From the NCBI GenBank assembly GCA_037576195.1, contig CM075104.1, forward strand, positions 15,206,211-15,270,210: 64,000 nucleotides of DNA, in the 5' to 3' direction. The DNA comes from Phytoseiulus persimilis (Eukaryota; Arthropoda; Arachnida; Mesostigmata; Phytoseiidae). The notes under the pieces are model-generated. The model made no database searches and was not told where the DNA came from. It saw nothing but the letters and a program-made list of their open reading frames with translations. A program made the position numbers and the translations under genes. Position 1 is the first letter of the stretch. Each line of letters starts with the position of its first letter. Shown in pieces: positions 1 through 22,998 of the stretch.

Positions 1-3000
1 AACATCCTAGATATGAGAAATTTCAAGCGAGTTATGTTTTCGGAGGATGGCACAGTCGTCTGTCTGCAACTTCTACTCCGTGCACGCACCTGTACAGCTC
101 GGGTGAGTGCAGTGGCCGCGTCGGACGCGAACCCCTTCAGGTTCCGTATACTGAAGTCCATGGCGCTCGCTTGACGATGGAGGAATGGTCTACAAGTCTG
201 ACTACAAGCGGGAGTTAGGGGTGCTTTTATCGGCGACGGACCCTGCGAACATCACTACTGCATTTCTGACTCACACACATTGATGCTTGTGATTCGAACA
301 ATCCACGGAGCACCGCGGAGAACCGGGAGGCCTTTAGAGTCTCGATGTTTTTTCCTCCCAGCCAGAGCCTCAGTGGTTTCAGAAATGAAAATAAATGAGG
401 AAAACTGTTCAGGGTCAATGGGACGGAAGTCTTCAGATAGGTTGGTATTTCATCCGGACGGCAGAACGAGCCGTACAATGAATTCGCTGAACGGAGCCCT
501 GATAAATCATCTATTGATGTCTCTCCCCACGAACCAGGACAGCTCTGTCCTGGACCTTCTCCTCATTCCACGAACGGCTCATTCTAGGATCTGTTCAGGC
601 TCCGTTCGAACCTCCTTCCGAGTGAAGTTTCGAAGGTGGCTCGAACGGAGCCTGAACGATTCATGGATTAGAGACCCCCGAGGTTCAAGATCTCGGGAGC
701 TTGTCTTCCCCGAATATCAGCAGATAGAGTCGGGTACTGAATTGGTAAATTCAGGCCGCTGAACTGAAGGTAGTTCAGATCCTGTTCACTAATCCCAGGT
801 CGAGAGCTTCTATGAGCTGCTCCCTCAGCATGATATCGATTTATCTTTTATAATGTGGACGGGAAAAAAAGGTCTTAGAAGTCACCGGTCTCGGTTCGTG
901 GGGTACGTCTGGTTTCCTTCAAGTTCCATTCAGAGTGCTTGCCAAACAGGGATTATAACGGAACATCTGCGCCTCATGGAGCCCCGGCCAAGAGCTCCAG
1001 AGCAGCGAGAAACGCGCTCTTATTCGCAAAGGCAGACTTCGAGAATCGCTGTATCAAAGCTTCAAGCCGCAAAATGATGAGTCGTCCCAGGACCTTTCGA
1101 AGCCCTTGATCAGCCCGATCTTCCGCTCAGGGGAGACGGAATCAGTAGCCCAGTTTTCTCCCGATTAATCGAGTTACGGTTTCTCGGTCAACACGATGAG
1201 ACTGAGTTCACTCTCCGAGGAACTTCGGATAGGAGGAACATGGGTTCTGTGCGATATCACAGGGATTATCGGAGGAGAAGCATCAGAGAATATGAGCCAG
1301 GTCATGCCAAGAGTGTAGAAAACCACTGATTCGATCGAATCGAAGGGCACATTTCTCACTTTCCAGTGATCGAGAGAATCAGCAGCCGCTAGAGAGGAGA
1401 AGACGAAAATTTCTCCCAACATTTGGAAGACGCAAGTTCGCATGAAGCTCACGTGATCCTGAAGCACTTTCGCTAAAAACCACGGAAAGCGAGAGGTCGG
1501 CCCCGTGGCAAGGATGGCGTTTTCCGTCAGTAATAGATGGTCCTTTTGTCTCCGACAACGAGATGCAAGTATCTCGCGTTGCTCAGTCCATGATTGATTA
1601 CACGAAACTTAGAGTGACGGGAGGCAGAGCTCGCCAATTCCTCAGCTGTCCCAAAACTTCTCTCTTGTAAAGGACGATGGACGAATAAACTCAAAGAGCT
1701 GTTGCTCAGCGATTCACTGCGACAGACAGGACGCTGTCCAAGGGGAAGAGTCATCAGTATCAAGAGGATTCTCCCGTGTAGGGTCTCGTACCTTCGTGGT
1801 TCGATGGAAGTGCACCAATGTGAGTGCAGGGGGGAAGGTTCTCACTCACAGACTCGTGGAGCCGAGAAAACTGATCTATCATTTGCACCGTACTCACTCT
1901 TACAAGGGAACAAGAACGAAGCTGTGCGTCGTGAGGATCTTGACGGCGATGGTGACGAACAGGAAAACAGACAGCAGCGTCGCGCGCTACGGCGGGCCAC
2001 CGCCGAGACGCCACCGGTGAGGTCTCAAACATTGCGAAAATCGGGAACAATCTTCGAGTAGGCGTGAAATTCCCCCGCCAATGTATGGAGTTTGGAATCG
2101 AAAGAGTCTGGAGTTCCACCACAGAGCTCGCGCTCCAACGGAGCAAAATTCTCAATTGTGCATTATCTTGGGCGAATCTCAGCTGGCAAGTCCGGAAAGT
2201 CAACAAAGAACTCCGAAAACGGACATTGTCTCTCGAGAAGCTCGAAAACGTAATTTTTTCCCGCCAGAAATGAAAATACCGGAATTTCATTCCCGAGGCC
2301 CTCCCAGAACAGACTCGTCCGAAGGACGGATATATGTCCGCCTACATCGCAACCCTAGGCGTTTAAGGCCTCCCGTATTGCTCCACTTCCTCTTCGAGTT
2401 CGATTGTCAATACTTCGGCCCTGATCCAGCCTCGCTTCTCATCGATTACTTTATCGCGGTGAAGCGGGACGATCATGAGTGATTTCGATGGAGGCTCGTT
2501 TCGCGTACTCGACTTGCTGGATGGCGCTCATTGGACTCCTGTTTCGGTCACTCAGAATACCCGCCTTGCACCTCATTGGGACCGTGTAGCGAGCCGTGCC
2601 TGAGAATCCGCGAGCGGCGAAGTTCATACCGGAAAAGGCGGGCATCATGCTCGGCCGTAGCAGACAAGGTGGGGAACGAAAAAACGAGCTGCCGGAAACG
2701 CCTGCCAGCGACGGCGCGCCGGTGAATTCGGGGCGGGGCGCACATGTCTGAACAAGGAGTGTCCAATACTTCCGCAACTTGAGAGGAAAAAGCTCGCGCG
2801 CGGAGGTACTGTGGTCAATGTGTTCGCCTCATCTTCGGATTCTCCACTTATACTCCTCATTCATAGCGAAGCATGGGAAGCCATCGACTGCAGAGGATCA
2901 CGATTGTCGATCGAAAATCCGACGCTAGGCTGGAGACTCGCGCCGTGCAACAATGCAGTTCAGAGTGCCCGACTGCCTCAATTGCTCCAACTTCTCCTGA

Positions 3001-5668
3001 AACCCAGGTTCACAAATCCCGATTTCCCGATTAAGTCGATGGTTTTCGAATCACCATGAGAGCTTCCAATTTCATTTGCGGCGATAACTTGAATCCTCGG
3101 CTATCCGCTCAATTGTTTGTGGAAATCGACGAGGACTTTCCACTCCTCCTGCTCCACGCTTCGTGAGGTAACCAACGGGAGGAGCGTATTCCGAGATACG
3201 AAAGATTCTGACTCGACGGAAAGTCCCATTTATTCGGAATGAGACATCGCTCACTCGAACCACTTGTTTACAGAGTTTAATGAGATAAGTGTGCCCAATC
3301 CGTTAGATATGATGGCAATCATGACGCTCCAAGCTCTATCCAACAATCTGATGGCCTCAGAAGAAGATTTGCCGTCCTCAACGAGAATATACCGAATCTG
3401 GAGATACCTTGCCTGATTAACGATCAATCCGCCCGACCTACAACGTCGGGCGGGGGCTGGTTGCGGTCTATCGGACGAATATTCGCGAATAGATTACCAT
3501 CGTCATGGCCAGTGAGGGAAACATCGTTGATACCTCTCGCATCACCAGAGCAACCGGAAATCGTTCCACCCGGAGGTTTTCGATCGGACTCAACACCACT
3601 CAAACTCGACGTGAAATTCCGGATCCCAAGGCCCTGATTCAGTCAGGCCACTTAATATCACTCCCGGTTCCGTCAACATTGGAACGAGGTCAGAGGAAAC
3701 TTCCCCGGGTCTTGACCGATGAACCTCCTGGACCGTTCGAAATTACATATCCGAACAATCGTTGTTGCGCATACGGATCAAGCATAACAAGCTCCAAAAG
3801 TCCAAATCTGGAGGAGCGAGTCCACCGATTCCTCCTTCGGATTCATTCGGACGTCAGGAAGAACAGCCTGCGCAGCGAACGCACAGTTTTCACCAAGTCC
3901 CTTATCAAATCCCACACCATCGGTGGATTCTCTCTCTTGGGTGATATGTCCCGGTACCTCTGACGGACGCATCCCGGAATGTTCCATACCACACTGATCA
4001 TGGATGATCTGTGGTCATAGCTCGACTCGACGTACACACCAATACATACTCTTTATTAGAGAGTCTTCGAATTGGATGGAACAGCGAATGGCGCAGCATC
4101 GCTCGCCTCTCGGTTCTGGCACACCTGGATGACTCCCTGGTCACAGTCACTAACCAGGACGCTACCCGAGTCAATCACAGCGGATCCGTGTTGCAGGGAA
4201 ATTCCGCGTTCCAGTTAAATCAGTCGAAGTATTTTGTCTGGATGTCGGGATTCGAACACTCATGGTGACCCTGATCTGAAGGTGTTCTCACAGATATAGC
4301 TTATCAAAAACCCTTCTCATCCAAGACGAGCTGCAAATTTAGAGCTCATCTGCAGCTGGTTCGAAGTCAAAGTTGGGTCCCAACTTAACGCGTACTTTCC
4401 TTGTGCAATCTGCGTGTTCAGCTTGGCTTCGAGCAGTTCCCCTGCGCACTCAGTGCCGAAGCTTTACGGTGCCAGTATACCTCCGCGCTCTTCAAGAACA
4501 TGAACTGAGAACAGAGAGGGGAGTCCAATGAATGCCGAGTTCAATCTCAAGACAGAGGATGTGTAGCTTGGTTGAGCGGTCGTGGGACGTCCAGGACCTG
4601 GTCCAGATTGGTCTCCCGAAGTGATGGCTGAGGTTCTCAGGACGAGTGACTCTGTACTTTGAGAATATTGGTGTGATGGAGCTGAATTCAATAGGCACGG
4701 TCGCGATCGACACACCAGGACTGAAGAGCTCACTACGATCTTCTCGTTGCTCTTGCTGAGCCCGGCGAATGCAACTCTTCCAAAAAGGACAGCGACGCTC
4801 ACAAGAAGCGCTACACGCGATACCTCGGTCGACTTCGGGATCATGCTCCGGTCGCGAACATACGGCCGGCGTGAGTTTTTTTTCCTTTGAGTGTTCCTTA
4901 TGTAGTTTGGGGGATGCAGACCAAGAAATGTGTAATTCGAACCCTAGAGCTTGCCCATGCAGTGCAACATTCCGTGGACAAGTGACCAGGTGCCTGCAGA
5001 GCTCGAGGACGCGAAGAAGGTTGAGAGTGAGTCGGAAAATTAGACATTATCCCGGAGTGCTCAACTCAAACCCATCACTTTCTCTACAGACCCTCGTACT
5101 AGCAGCCGAAATCGGTCATCCGGAAGAATGCAGACCTAAAGCTGCTTATTCTCGGCGTCCATGTTTGTAGAGGAATCGAACTTGACATCCAGTTAGTTGT
5201 TCCACGAGAACCAACGTGGCTCTCACCCTCACCCATGTGTCCACGCTGAACCAACGAAGGAGGTGTTCTCGGGGCCATGGATCTCGAACGCTCGAAAGCT
5301 CGCCTGTCGAGCGCTCCTGTTGCCAGTCGTCGCCGAAAGTTCTTTTCCGAAAGAGATGCCTTCTTTCATCTTCTGTCCCGACAGATATCGGTTCATTTCC
5401 CCACCCCTTCCCCCACAGCAGTGCTTTGCAGTCATCGACCACTTTCAACCTGCCAAATTCGGAATCGCGCGGGCTCCGGTTTCCTCCTCGTCCGCTGATC
5501 TAGCGTCGTTGCTCACACTTCTGTTTCGAACGTTTTTGTTTTGATATTGCTAACTGGCGGAACTGGTCGATCTGCTCGAACCGCAAAACACGAAGACAAC
5601 GTGTGTTCTCCCAGATTCTCCCGAGGTGTCGAAAAAGTGATTCCGTTGTACTGGAGTAACTCATCAAG
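1..5668. other. Intergenic region, no supported gene
   Basis: I see no recognisable protein here. Open frames of 60-160 codons exist on both strands, but they overlap each other in several frames, carry no family motif and look like chance frames in a moderately GC-rich sequence. The region holds a strong imperfect hairpin at 593-657 (listed separately). A short stretch at about 4,740-5,215 has several exon-like pieces with plausible splice sites but no recognised product (see findings). The final few hundred bases should contain the promoter and 5' UTR of the DRG1 gene that starts at 5,669; no TATA box is evident. Confidence 0.6.
593..657. repeat. Imperfect inverted repeat, 26-bp arms
   Basis: The left arm (593-618) and right arm (632-657) are reverse complements with only two mismatches in 26 positions, separated by a 13-nt loop. 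The arms contain the core GGCTCCGTTCGA. A transcript would fold into a precursor-like hairpin of about 65 nt. No known microRNA was recognised, and the loop is short; it could equally be a relic of a small palindromic element. Confidence 0.75.
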
Positions 5669-7550
5669 ATGTCGACTCTGGAGAAGATTGCCCAGATAGA
5701 GGCCGAGGTGAGTTTCCGAAGAAATCGATCTGGGTTTTCCAGCTTTTTTTGCCTGCTTGAGGAACACTATTTGCCTTGTTGGACTTCATGAGAGCCGGGA
5801 TTCGCCCTCCCAGTGAATGAAATGTTCGAAATTTGTGAATTCACGATCCTACGAGATCAGGCTGTGGGCGTATACGGTTCCGGCTTCCAGATACCGAATG
5901 ATTCCGACCCTGGAGTTTTCTGAGTCGATATGGTATTCGGCGCTCCGGCATATAAACTTTACTATGATTCCTGCAGATGGCTCGAACCCAGCGTAACAAA
6001 GCAACGATGGGACATCTCGGTCTCTTGAAGGCAAAGCTTGCCAAGCTCAGGAGGGAGCTCTTGACTCCGAAAGGAGGCGGTGGGGGTAAGTAGGAATATA
6101 GCGAATTCTTCAACGTAACGAGCACGACCACAACACTGACTCCCCTGTTATCTGAGTGTATTTCATCTGTGGAATAATTCGAACGCTCAAGGTACTGGAG
6201 AGGGTTTCGACGTCGCGAAAACGGGAGATGCACGGATAGGATTCGTCGGGTTTCCGTCTGTCGGGAAATCGACTCTACTGAACACTCTGGCCGGCGTCTA
6301 CTCCGAAGTTGCCGCTTACGAATTCACAACTCTGACAACTGTGCCCGGAGTCATCAAGTACAAGGTTAGCTCGCCGTGGAAACGTTTCAGAGGAGTTCGC
6401 GAATGATTCTCTCCTTCTGCCTCCCTTCTTCCTCCCTTTCTCTCTCTGAATCCCACCGCCAGCATGAATCGAAATCATCTGTTGCAGGGAGCGAAAATCC
6501 AGCTCCTCGATCTGCCTGGAATTATCGAGGGGGCAAAAGATGGCAAAGGTAGAGGTCGTCAAGTCATAGCAGTTGCGAGGACTTGCTCTCTGATATTCAT
6601 CGTCTTGGACGTTCTCAAACCTCTCCTACACAAAAAAATTATCGAAAGAGAATTGGAGGGGTTCGGTATACGACTCAACAAGGATGTACCTCAGATAACG
6701 CTGCGTAAGAAAGACAAAGGTATGGAGAGCGGAAATGAGAAATGGGCTCGTTATCGAGGTTGTCCTCGTTTCTGTGGCTTCATTATAGATATCTGATCTC
6801 ATTTCTTACTATCTGAGTCTTGATTTTTCGGTGAATGAGCTTCGAACGGATATTCTACAGAGTCACACCTCTCTATGCAGGTGGCGTGAACCTTCAATGT
6901 CTCGTGCCCCAGACAGAACTCGACATTGACACCGTCAAAGCTATTTTGTCCGAATATAAAATACACAATGCAGATGTCGTGCTCAAGTACGATGCGACTC
7001 AAGACGACTTCATTGACGTCATCGAGGGCAATCGAATCTATATTCCCTGTATCTACGTTCTCAACAAAATCGATCAGATCTCTATCGAGGAACTTGATAT
7101 CATTTATAAAGTTCCACATTGCGTGCCGATTTCGGCTCACCATCGGTGGAACTTCGACGATTTGTTGGAGAAGGCTTGGGAGTATTTGAAGTTGATACGA
7201 ATGTGAGTATGGAGAGACGTCACAGACGCACAGGATGCGCTGGTCTGAGATCCGAATAAGGAAGCCACTGGGAATGGGTTGATCTTATTGAGTACTCGTC
7301 CTGATATGAAGCATTCGCTTTCAGCTATACGAAGCCCAAAGGACAGCTGCCCGATTATGAAGCTCCCGTGATTTTGACCAGGGACCACTTGACTGTTGAA
7401 GATTTTTGCAACAAGGTGCACAGAACTCTCATCAAGGAATTCAAGTGCGCTCTTGTCTGGGGTTCTAGCGTGAAGCACAATCCTCAGAAAGTCGGCAAGG
7501 AACACGTTCTTTGCGACGAAGACGTTGTTCAGATAGTCAAACGAGTGTAA
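5669..7550 (+). CDS. DRG1: Developmentally regulated GTP-binding protein 1 (DRG1)
   Basis: Six exons: 5669-5707, 5977-6085, 6192-6364, 6488-6719, 6881-7202 and 7325-7550. All introns are GT-AG, all phases agree, and the product is 366 residues against 367 in human DRG1, so the gene is complete. It opens [18 protein letters not shown] as the family does. The P-loop GFPSVGKS is at residues 69-76, the G3 motif DLPG at 115-118, the G4 motif NKID lies in exon 5, followed by [15 protein letters not shown], and the C-terminal part is the TGS domain with the conserved [20 protein letters not shown]1 is a cytosolic TRAFAC-class GTPase of the Obg/DRG group that works with its partner DFRP1 (ZC3H15) on translating ribosomes. 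The ATG at 5669 is preceded by AAG, giving a purine at -3. Orthology to DRG1 rather than DRG2 rests on near-identity throughout. Confidence 0.97.
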
Positions 7551-7554
7551 ATAA
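7549..7554 (+). terminator. Poly(A) signal overlapping the DRG1 stop codon
   Basis: The sequence GTGTAAATAAAG contains the stop codon TAA at 7548-7550 and the canonical hexamer AATAAA at 7549-7554, so the two share two bases. If it is used, the DRG1 3' UTR is only about 15-30 nt. No other AATAAA was noticed in the next few hundred bases. Confidence 0.55.
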
Positions 7555-8717
7555 AGTGAATCGTTGACTTCCTGACTATCATCCCCCGTTTTGATCGTTT
7601 GTTCAGTACCCATCATCGATGGAATTCCGGACCGCTAACTGCCTTCCGATTGCCGATAGAGTTTCGCCTTGACGCCATCCTCGAAATCACGTTCCATGAA
7701 ATTTCGAATCGCATCTTGACTACATATTTGCAACCATCGAGAAAGTCCTGTGATGTGCATCCGCTCCCATCCCCGATGGAAACCAGAAATGGCTCCGGAT
7801 ATTGTCTGAGAATCAAAGACTCGGCGGTGATTCTGTGGTTTCTCTACCACGAACAGCGAAGCGGCTCACGATACTTCCGGAAGAGAACTCTCGCCCGACG
7901 CCACTATAGAATCTAGATTCTACAGCGACAATATCGATATGGGATTTCATCACACCTAGAGCCGAGAGACGTGTGGATCTGGGTACTGATCGAGCTGGCC
8001 CTCGGACGAGGCTACGATGCTGTAGGACATTACTTTTTCGATGTCAGCGATCATCTGGTCGTGGTCAGAAAGATGCTACGTTGGATGGTACAGGAGCCGG
8101 AATTCCGTAGCTGCAGGAAGCCTGCTCTGAAAAATCGATCAGCTGCTGGTCATTGTAATTCAGTGGACCGAATACTCCTCTATCCTCTAGGAGCCGCTCC
8201 GTGGGAAAAACATGCGCGACTTCCATGATCACGAATGATGAAGCATGCCGTCAATGCTTCATCTCTCCCGCTATTTCTGAACTGTTGCTCGAATTTGGCG
8301 CGGCTCGTGCGACTGAATTCGATCGAGGAAGCTCGAGCTCTCGTGGGACAGAGGCCGCCCAAACTCGATCCTGCTGCACTGAGATTGAATGCTAGGGATT
8401 ATGTTGCCAATGATACAGAGAGAAACGGAAACCTGGCTCGCTCAAGTGCCCGTTCCCCGGAGGAAATCGGAAGGGCAGGAGGAGCGGCACCCCCACCTAA
8501 TTCCGACCGTAGCAGACGACAATCCCCGACACGCGCTAGCCAAAGCGAGCAGGAGCCAAGCAGGCAGCAGCCTGCCAGCGATCCAACCCTTCAGTCAGAC
8601 AAGCAGAAGAACGCCATTGCAGCGGCAGCATTGATAGAGAGTTTCAAAGGAGGGTCGGTCAGTGGTCGTTTCAGTGCTCTTCCGTGGGTCCGTCCAGGTC
8701 CTCTGTGTACCTCAGGC
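7555..8717. other. Intergenic spacer between DRG1 and HECW
   Basis: No gene is supported. An open frame on the plus strand (8235-8912, 225 codons) is of mixed low complexity, changes character along its length, runs through the TATA motif at 8718 and the following presumed 5' UTR, and resembles no family; I treat it as a chance frame. The right end should hold the promoter of the HECW gene. Confidence 0.5.
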
Positions 8718-8725
8718 TATATAAG
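8718..8725 (+). promoter_or_regulatory. Candidate TATA box for the HECW gene
   Basis: The octamer TATATAAG lies in a GC-rich setting. About 265 bases downstream is a perfect donor site (CAG then GTGAGT at 8991), which would make the stretch from about 8,745 to 8,990 a 5' exon. The assignment to HECW is inferred from strand, position and the absence of any other plus-strand gene before 11.4 kb. Confidence 0.4.
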
Positions 8726-8744
8726 TTGCTGTGGATGTGCTGAG

Positions 8745-8990
8745 ACTGTTGTGTGGTTGTGTCGTTGCTGTGATAGCAGCCGTCGTCGTATTTTGCGGAC
8801 TGAGTGTTGTTGTGTCTCCACTGTCGACGACGATAGGAAGAAAAAGGGAGCAGCAGCAATAGTAGCGGCCGCAGGAACAGAACCCGAAGCTCACTCACGA
8901 CGCCGATTTTAGGCCGCAGCCGGATTTCGATTGGACGATACGTTCCGTGCCCGGGAGCACCAAACAACCTGGTCCTGCCTCAAGCTTCAG
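8745..8990 (+). other. Putative 5' UTR exon of the HECW gene
   Basis: The segment follows the TATA motif and ends in CAG|GTGAGT. The next good acceptor in a matching position is at 11,387 after a pyrimidine-rich tract. The transcription start is assumed about 25 bases after the TATA box. There is no transcript evidence, so treat the left end as approximate. Confidence 0.35.
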
Positions 8991-11559
8991 GTGAGTTTGG
9001 TGCGGCTCGCAACTGACAGAGGAGGTTCTCCAGTTGGTTTGAAGGGGGAAGAGCTTCCAACGATTTCCGAATCGACTCGTTTCATTGCGATGTCAGCGAC
9101 CTTTGCCGCTGCTTCGAGTTGCACCACAGCATCGCACTCGAAAGGGATGTGACACCTGGACGATTTGGAACCGGTGGCAACAAGAGGAAAGATCTCCGAG
9201 ACGCTCGAAATCCGAGTCGAAGCAATGCGGCGATGGAGCGTCTCCGAAGTATTCCTCCGAGTGGCGAGCTACGCCGATTCGTATGGTCAGTGAACGTCAG
9301 GTCACAATGTTTGCACCGTGAGTCTCTGTTCCAACGGGTTCGATGGTGGCATGAGCTCCGAACTCTTGGATGAGTGGTTACTGCTCTCTTCATTGGAACA
9401 CAATGAGCGGGGGATTCGTCATCGACTCGGGACTCTCGCTCGGTTCCGATGGGAGCAGGGAATTCGAACGCTCATGAATGTATCTCCAGCGATGGCCAGG
9501 TTGCATAGTTGTTTGGATTAGTGAACGGATACCAAATAGCCAGAGCGTTTGAGACCGTTGCCGGCGATTGCCGCAACAGTGTCTTCTGTTAGAACAAACA
9601 CGACGGATGCTGCACCGGCGAGCAGGCTGGCGATACAAGCAGTCCACTCGAGGGCAGCGACCTTATTCTATTTGCAGTTCCGCCGAGGACAGGGTCACTT
9701 GACATTTCGGTGGCATTCAGATTAAAAACGACAGAGAGCGCTGAGCTAATTGTTGGATGCGCGTATGGCGACGGCGGTGGCATTCAATCGATGGTGGTGC
9801 CCCAAAGAGGCGAAAAAGACCACTTCCAAGAGGTATATTCTGCGTAGTGATGTTCATTGGTTCGCACGAGTCAGCAGCGGGTCTTCCGCGTTGAGCAGTG
9901 AGTCACTCGAGAAGGCTGACGGATATCTTATTGGAACAGTTCGTTCGATTTCCAACGAATTGTGTCAAAGCATGGCGCCGCCAGAACAGCTCATTTGACA
10001 TTTTATGCTCGAAACTCATGTTCGACTCCGAATGATCGGAATTGTCCGGATGACCACGGTGGGACGCGCCGGTATCGATGGATTCGGGGCTGAATAAGTA
10101 ACTGTGAGGAGGCTGCTAATGAATTGTATGTGAGTAGAACAGCGGATACAGTGATGATGGTGCTAGCAACCTAGCTGCTGCGCCGAATCAAGACGATGAC
10201 GGCGAAGTTGTTCTGGACTGCTGCGCCAGAACAATGTTGTCCGGACCTTTGTGTGCGTGTCGCATTTGAAACTATGTCTATCCGTTCATCCCGGTGGCGA
10301 CCCGCTGTCAAGCATCGAGACATAGAATTACGAAGTTTTTCTGACCAAGGACTTTACGTAACAGGCCCTGTTTTGCGAGTGTCCCATTCGTCCGCATAAA
10401 CATACCAAAAATAGAAGGAGCAGTGTCTGAAGATGGATATTCCCTGAGGAGAATCGATCCTGGCACTCATATTCTGCTGGTTTTATAACTCTCATCTGCG
10501 CACAACATGGCTTTGCGGGGATCGCCCGACCCGATGCGGGCGCTATGCGGGATGTGACCTAATGTCTGATTTATTGTCGTTTTGGAATTGTAGCCGACAT
10601 GCTGAAAAGAGGCAAGCGTTCTTGAATCAAAACTCTTGTACGGCAGAACGATACTCGGGAGGGATCATACGAAACAGTTCGCACGTTCTCGGAGCGCTAA
10701 CTGCGGTTTCAACTTGGGCGTAGCTCTTCTCTCGTGTGAGTGTGGTGTCCTGCTTGGTGGGTTTGGGATGTACAATCTACGTGGGCGAACCCCGTTGAGC
10801 TTTGTCTGACGTGAGGACGACCCGAGCCCTCAGTATGTTTGTGGTGTGACTTTGCCCAACAACTACATCGACGGAACACGTCGGCGGATAAGTTACCGGA
10901 ACATTGCTGTTCGGAGTCAGATAACAGAGCTGCTGTCATTCCGCCGCAAACTTGTACCAGATGTCGCCCCACTCTCAACTCAAACATGTCATGCAGTTCC
11001 GTTGCCTCTAGAGCGCGGACCTGTACGTTGAGAGCGTTTCTGAGTAACGGGTAGTGGTGAAAGCGGTTGATTCGGTGCACCACTTCGAGCTCGGGAGACT
11101 CTCTGTTCCTCTGTTTTGACTCTGTGAACCGTCAAAAGCGCCCCGTCGCTTCTGGTCGTATTTGATAGGCGCATTGTGTTTGTCCTTCCGCATGTAGGCT
11201 TTGGCTCGACATTTCCGAGGCCCCTTCGAGAGAAAATGAAAGAACTGATCGGTATTTCTCTCTTGAAAAGTTGGGAGAAGTTTCTTTGAGTAGCGAGAAG
11301 CCCATTCCCACATGAACAGCGTTCAGAAACGGATAACCGATAGTTCGAGCGTCTCATTATAACTTTTTCTCTGTGAATATTTTGCAGAATGACACCGCTG
11401 CTGAGCGTCTGCTTTACCGATGGACAGAAGAGAGGCACGTTCTGCTGAGCCGTCGCACTCCGGCCGGGAGTCAACCGGTACGGACAGGTGAGGCCCAGTC
11501 CTGCATCCGAGCTCCGTGGGCCCTGAGGGCCCTTGAGGAGCTGGGGCGCCGTGGCTCTG

Positions 11560-22998
<11,439 letters not shown>

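Noticed and set aside
4255-4275. tRNA T-arm-like GATTCGAAC motif
   Set aside because: No matching acceptor, D or anticodon stems could be drawn around it; the same applies to other TTCGA motifs, which are common in this DNA.
8235-8912. 225-codon plus-strand open frame upstream of HECW
   Set aside because: Low-complexity, crosses the probable TATA box and 5' UTR exon, no family resemblance, and the sequence is open in other frames too.
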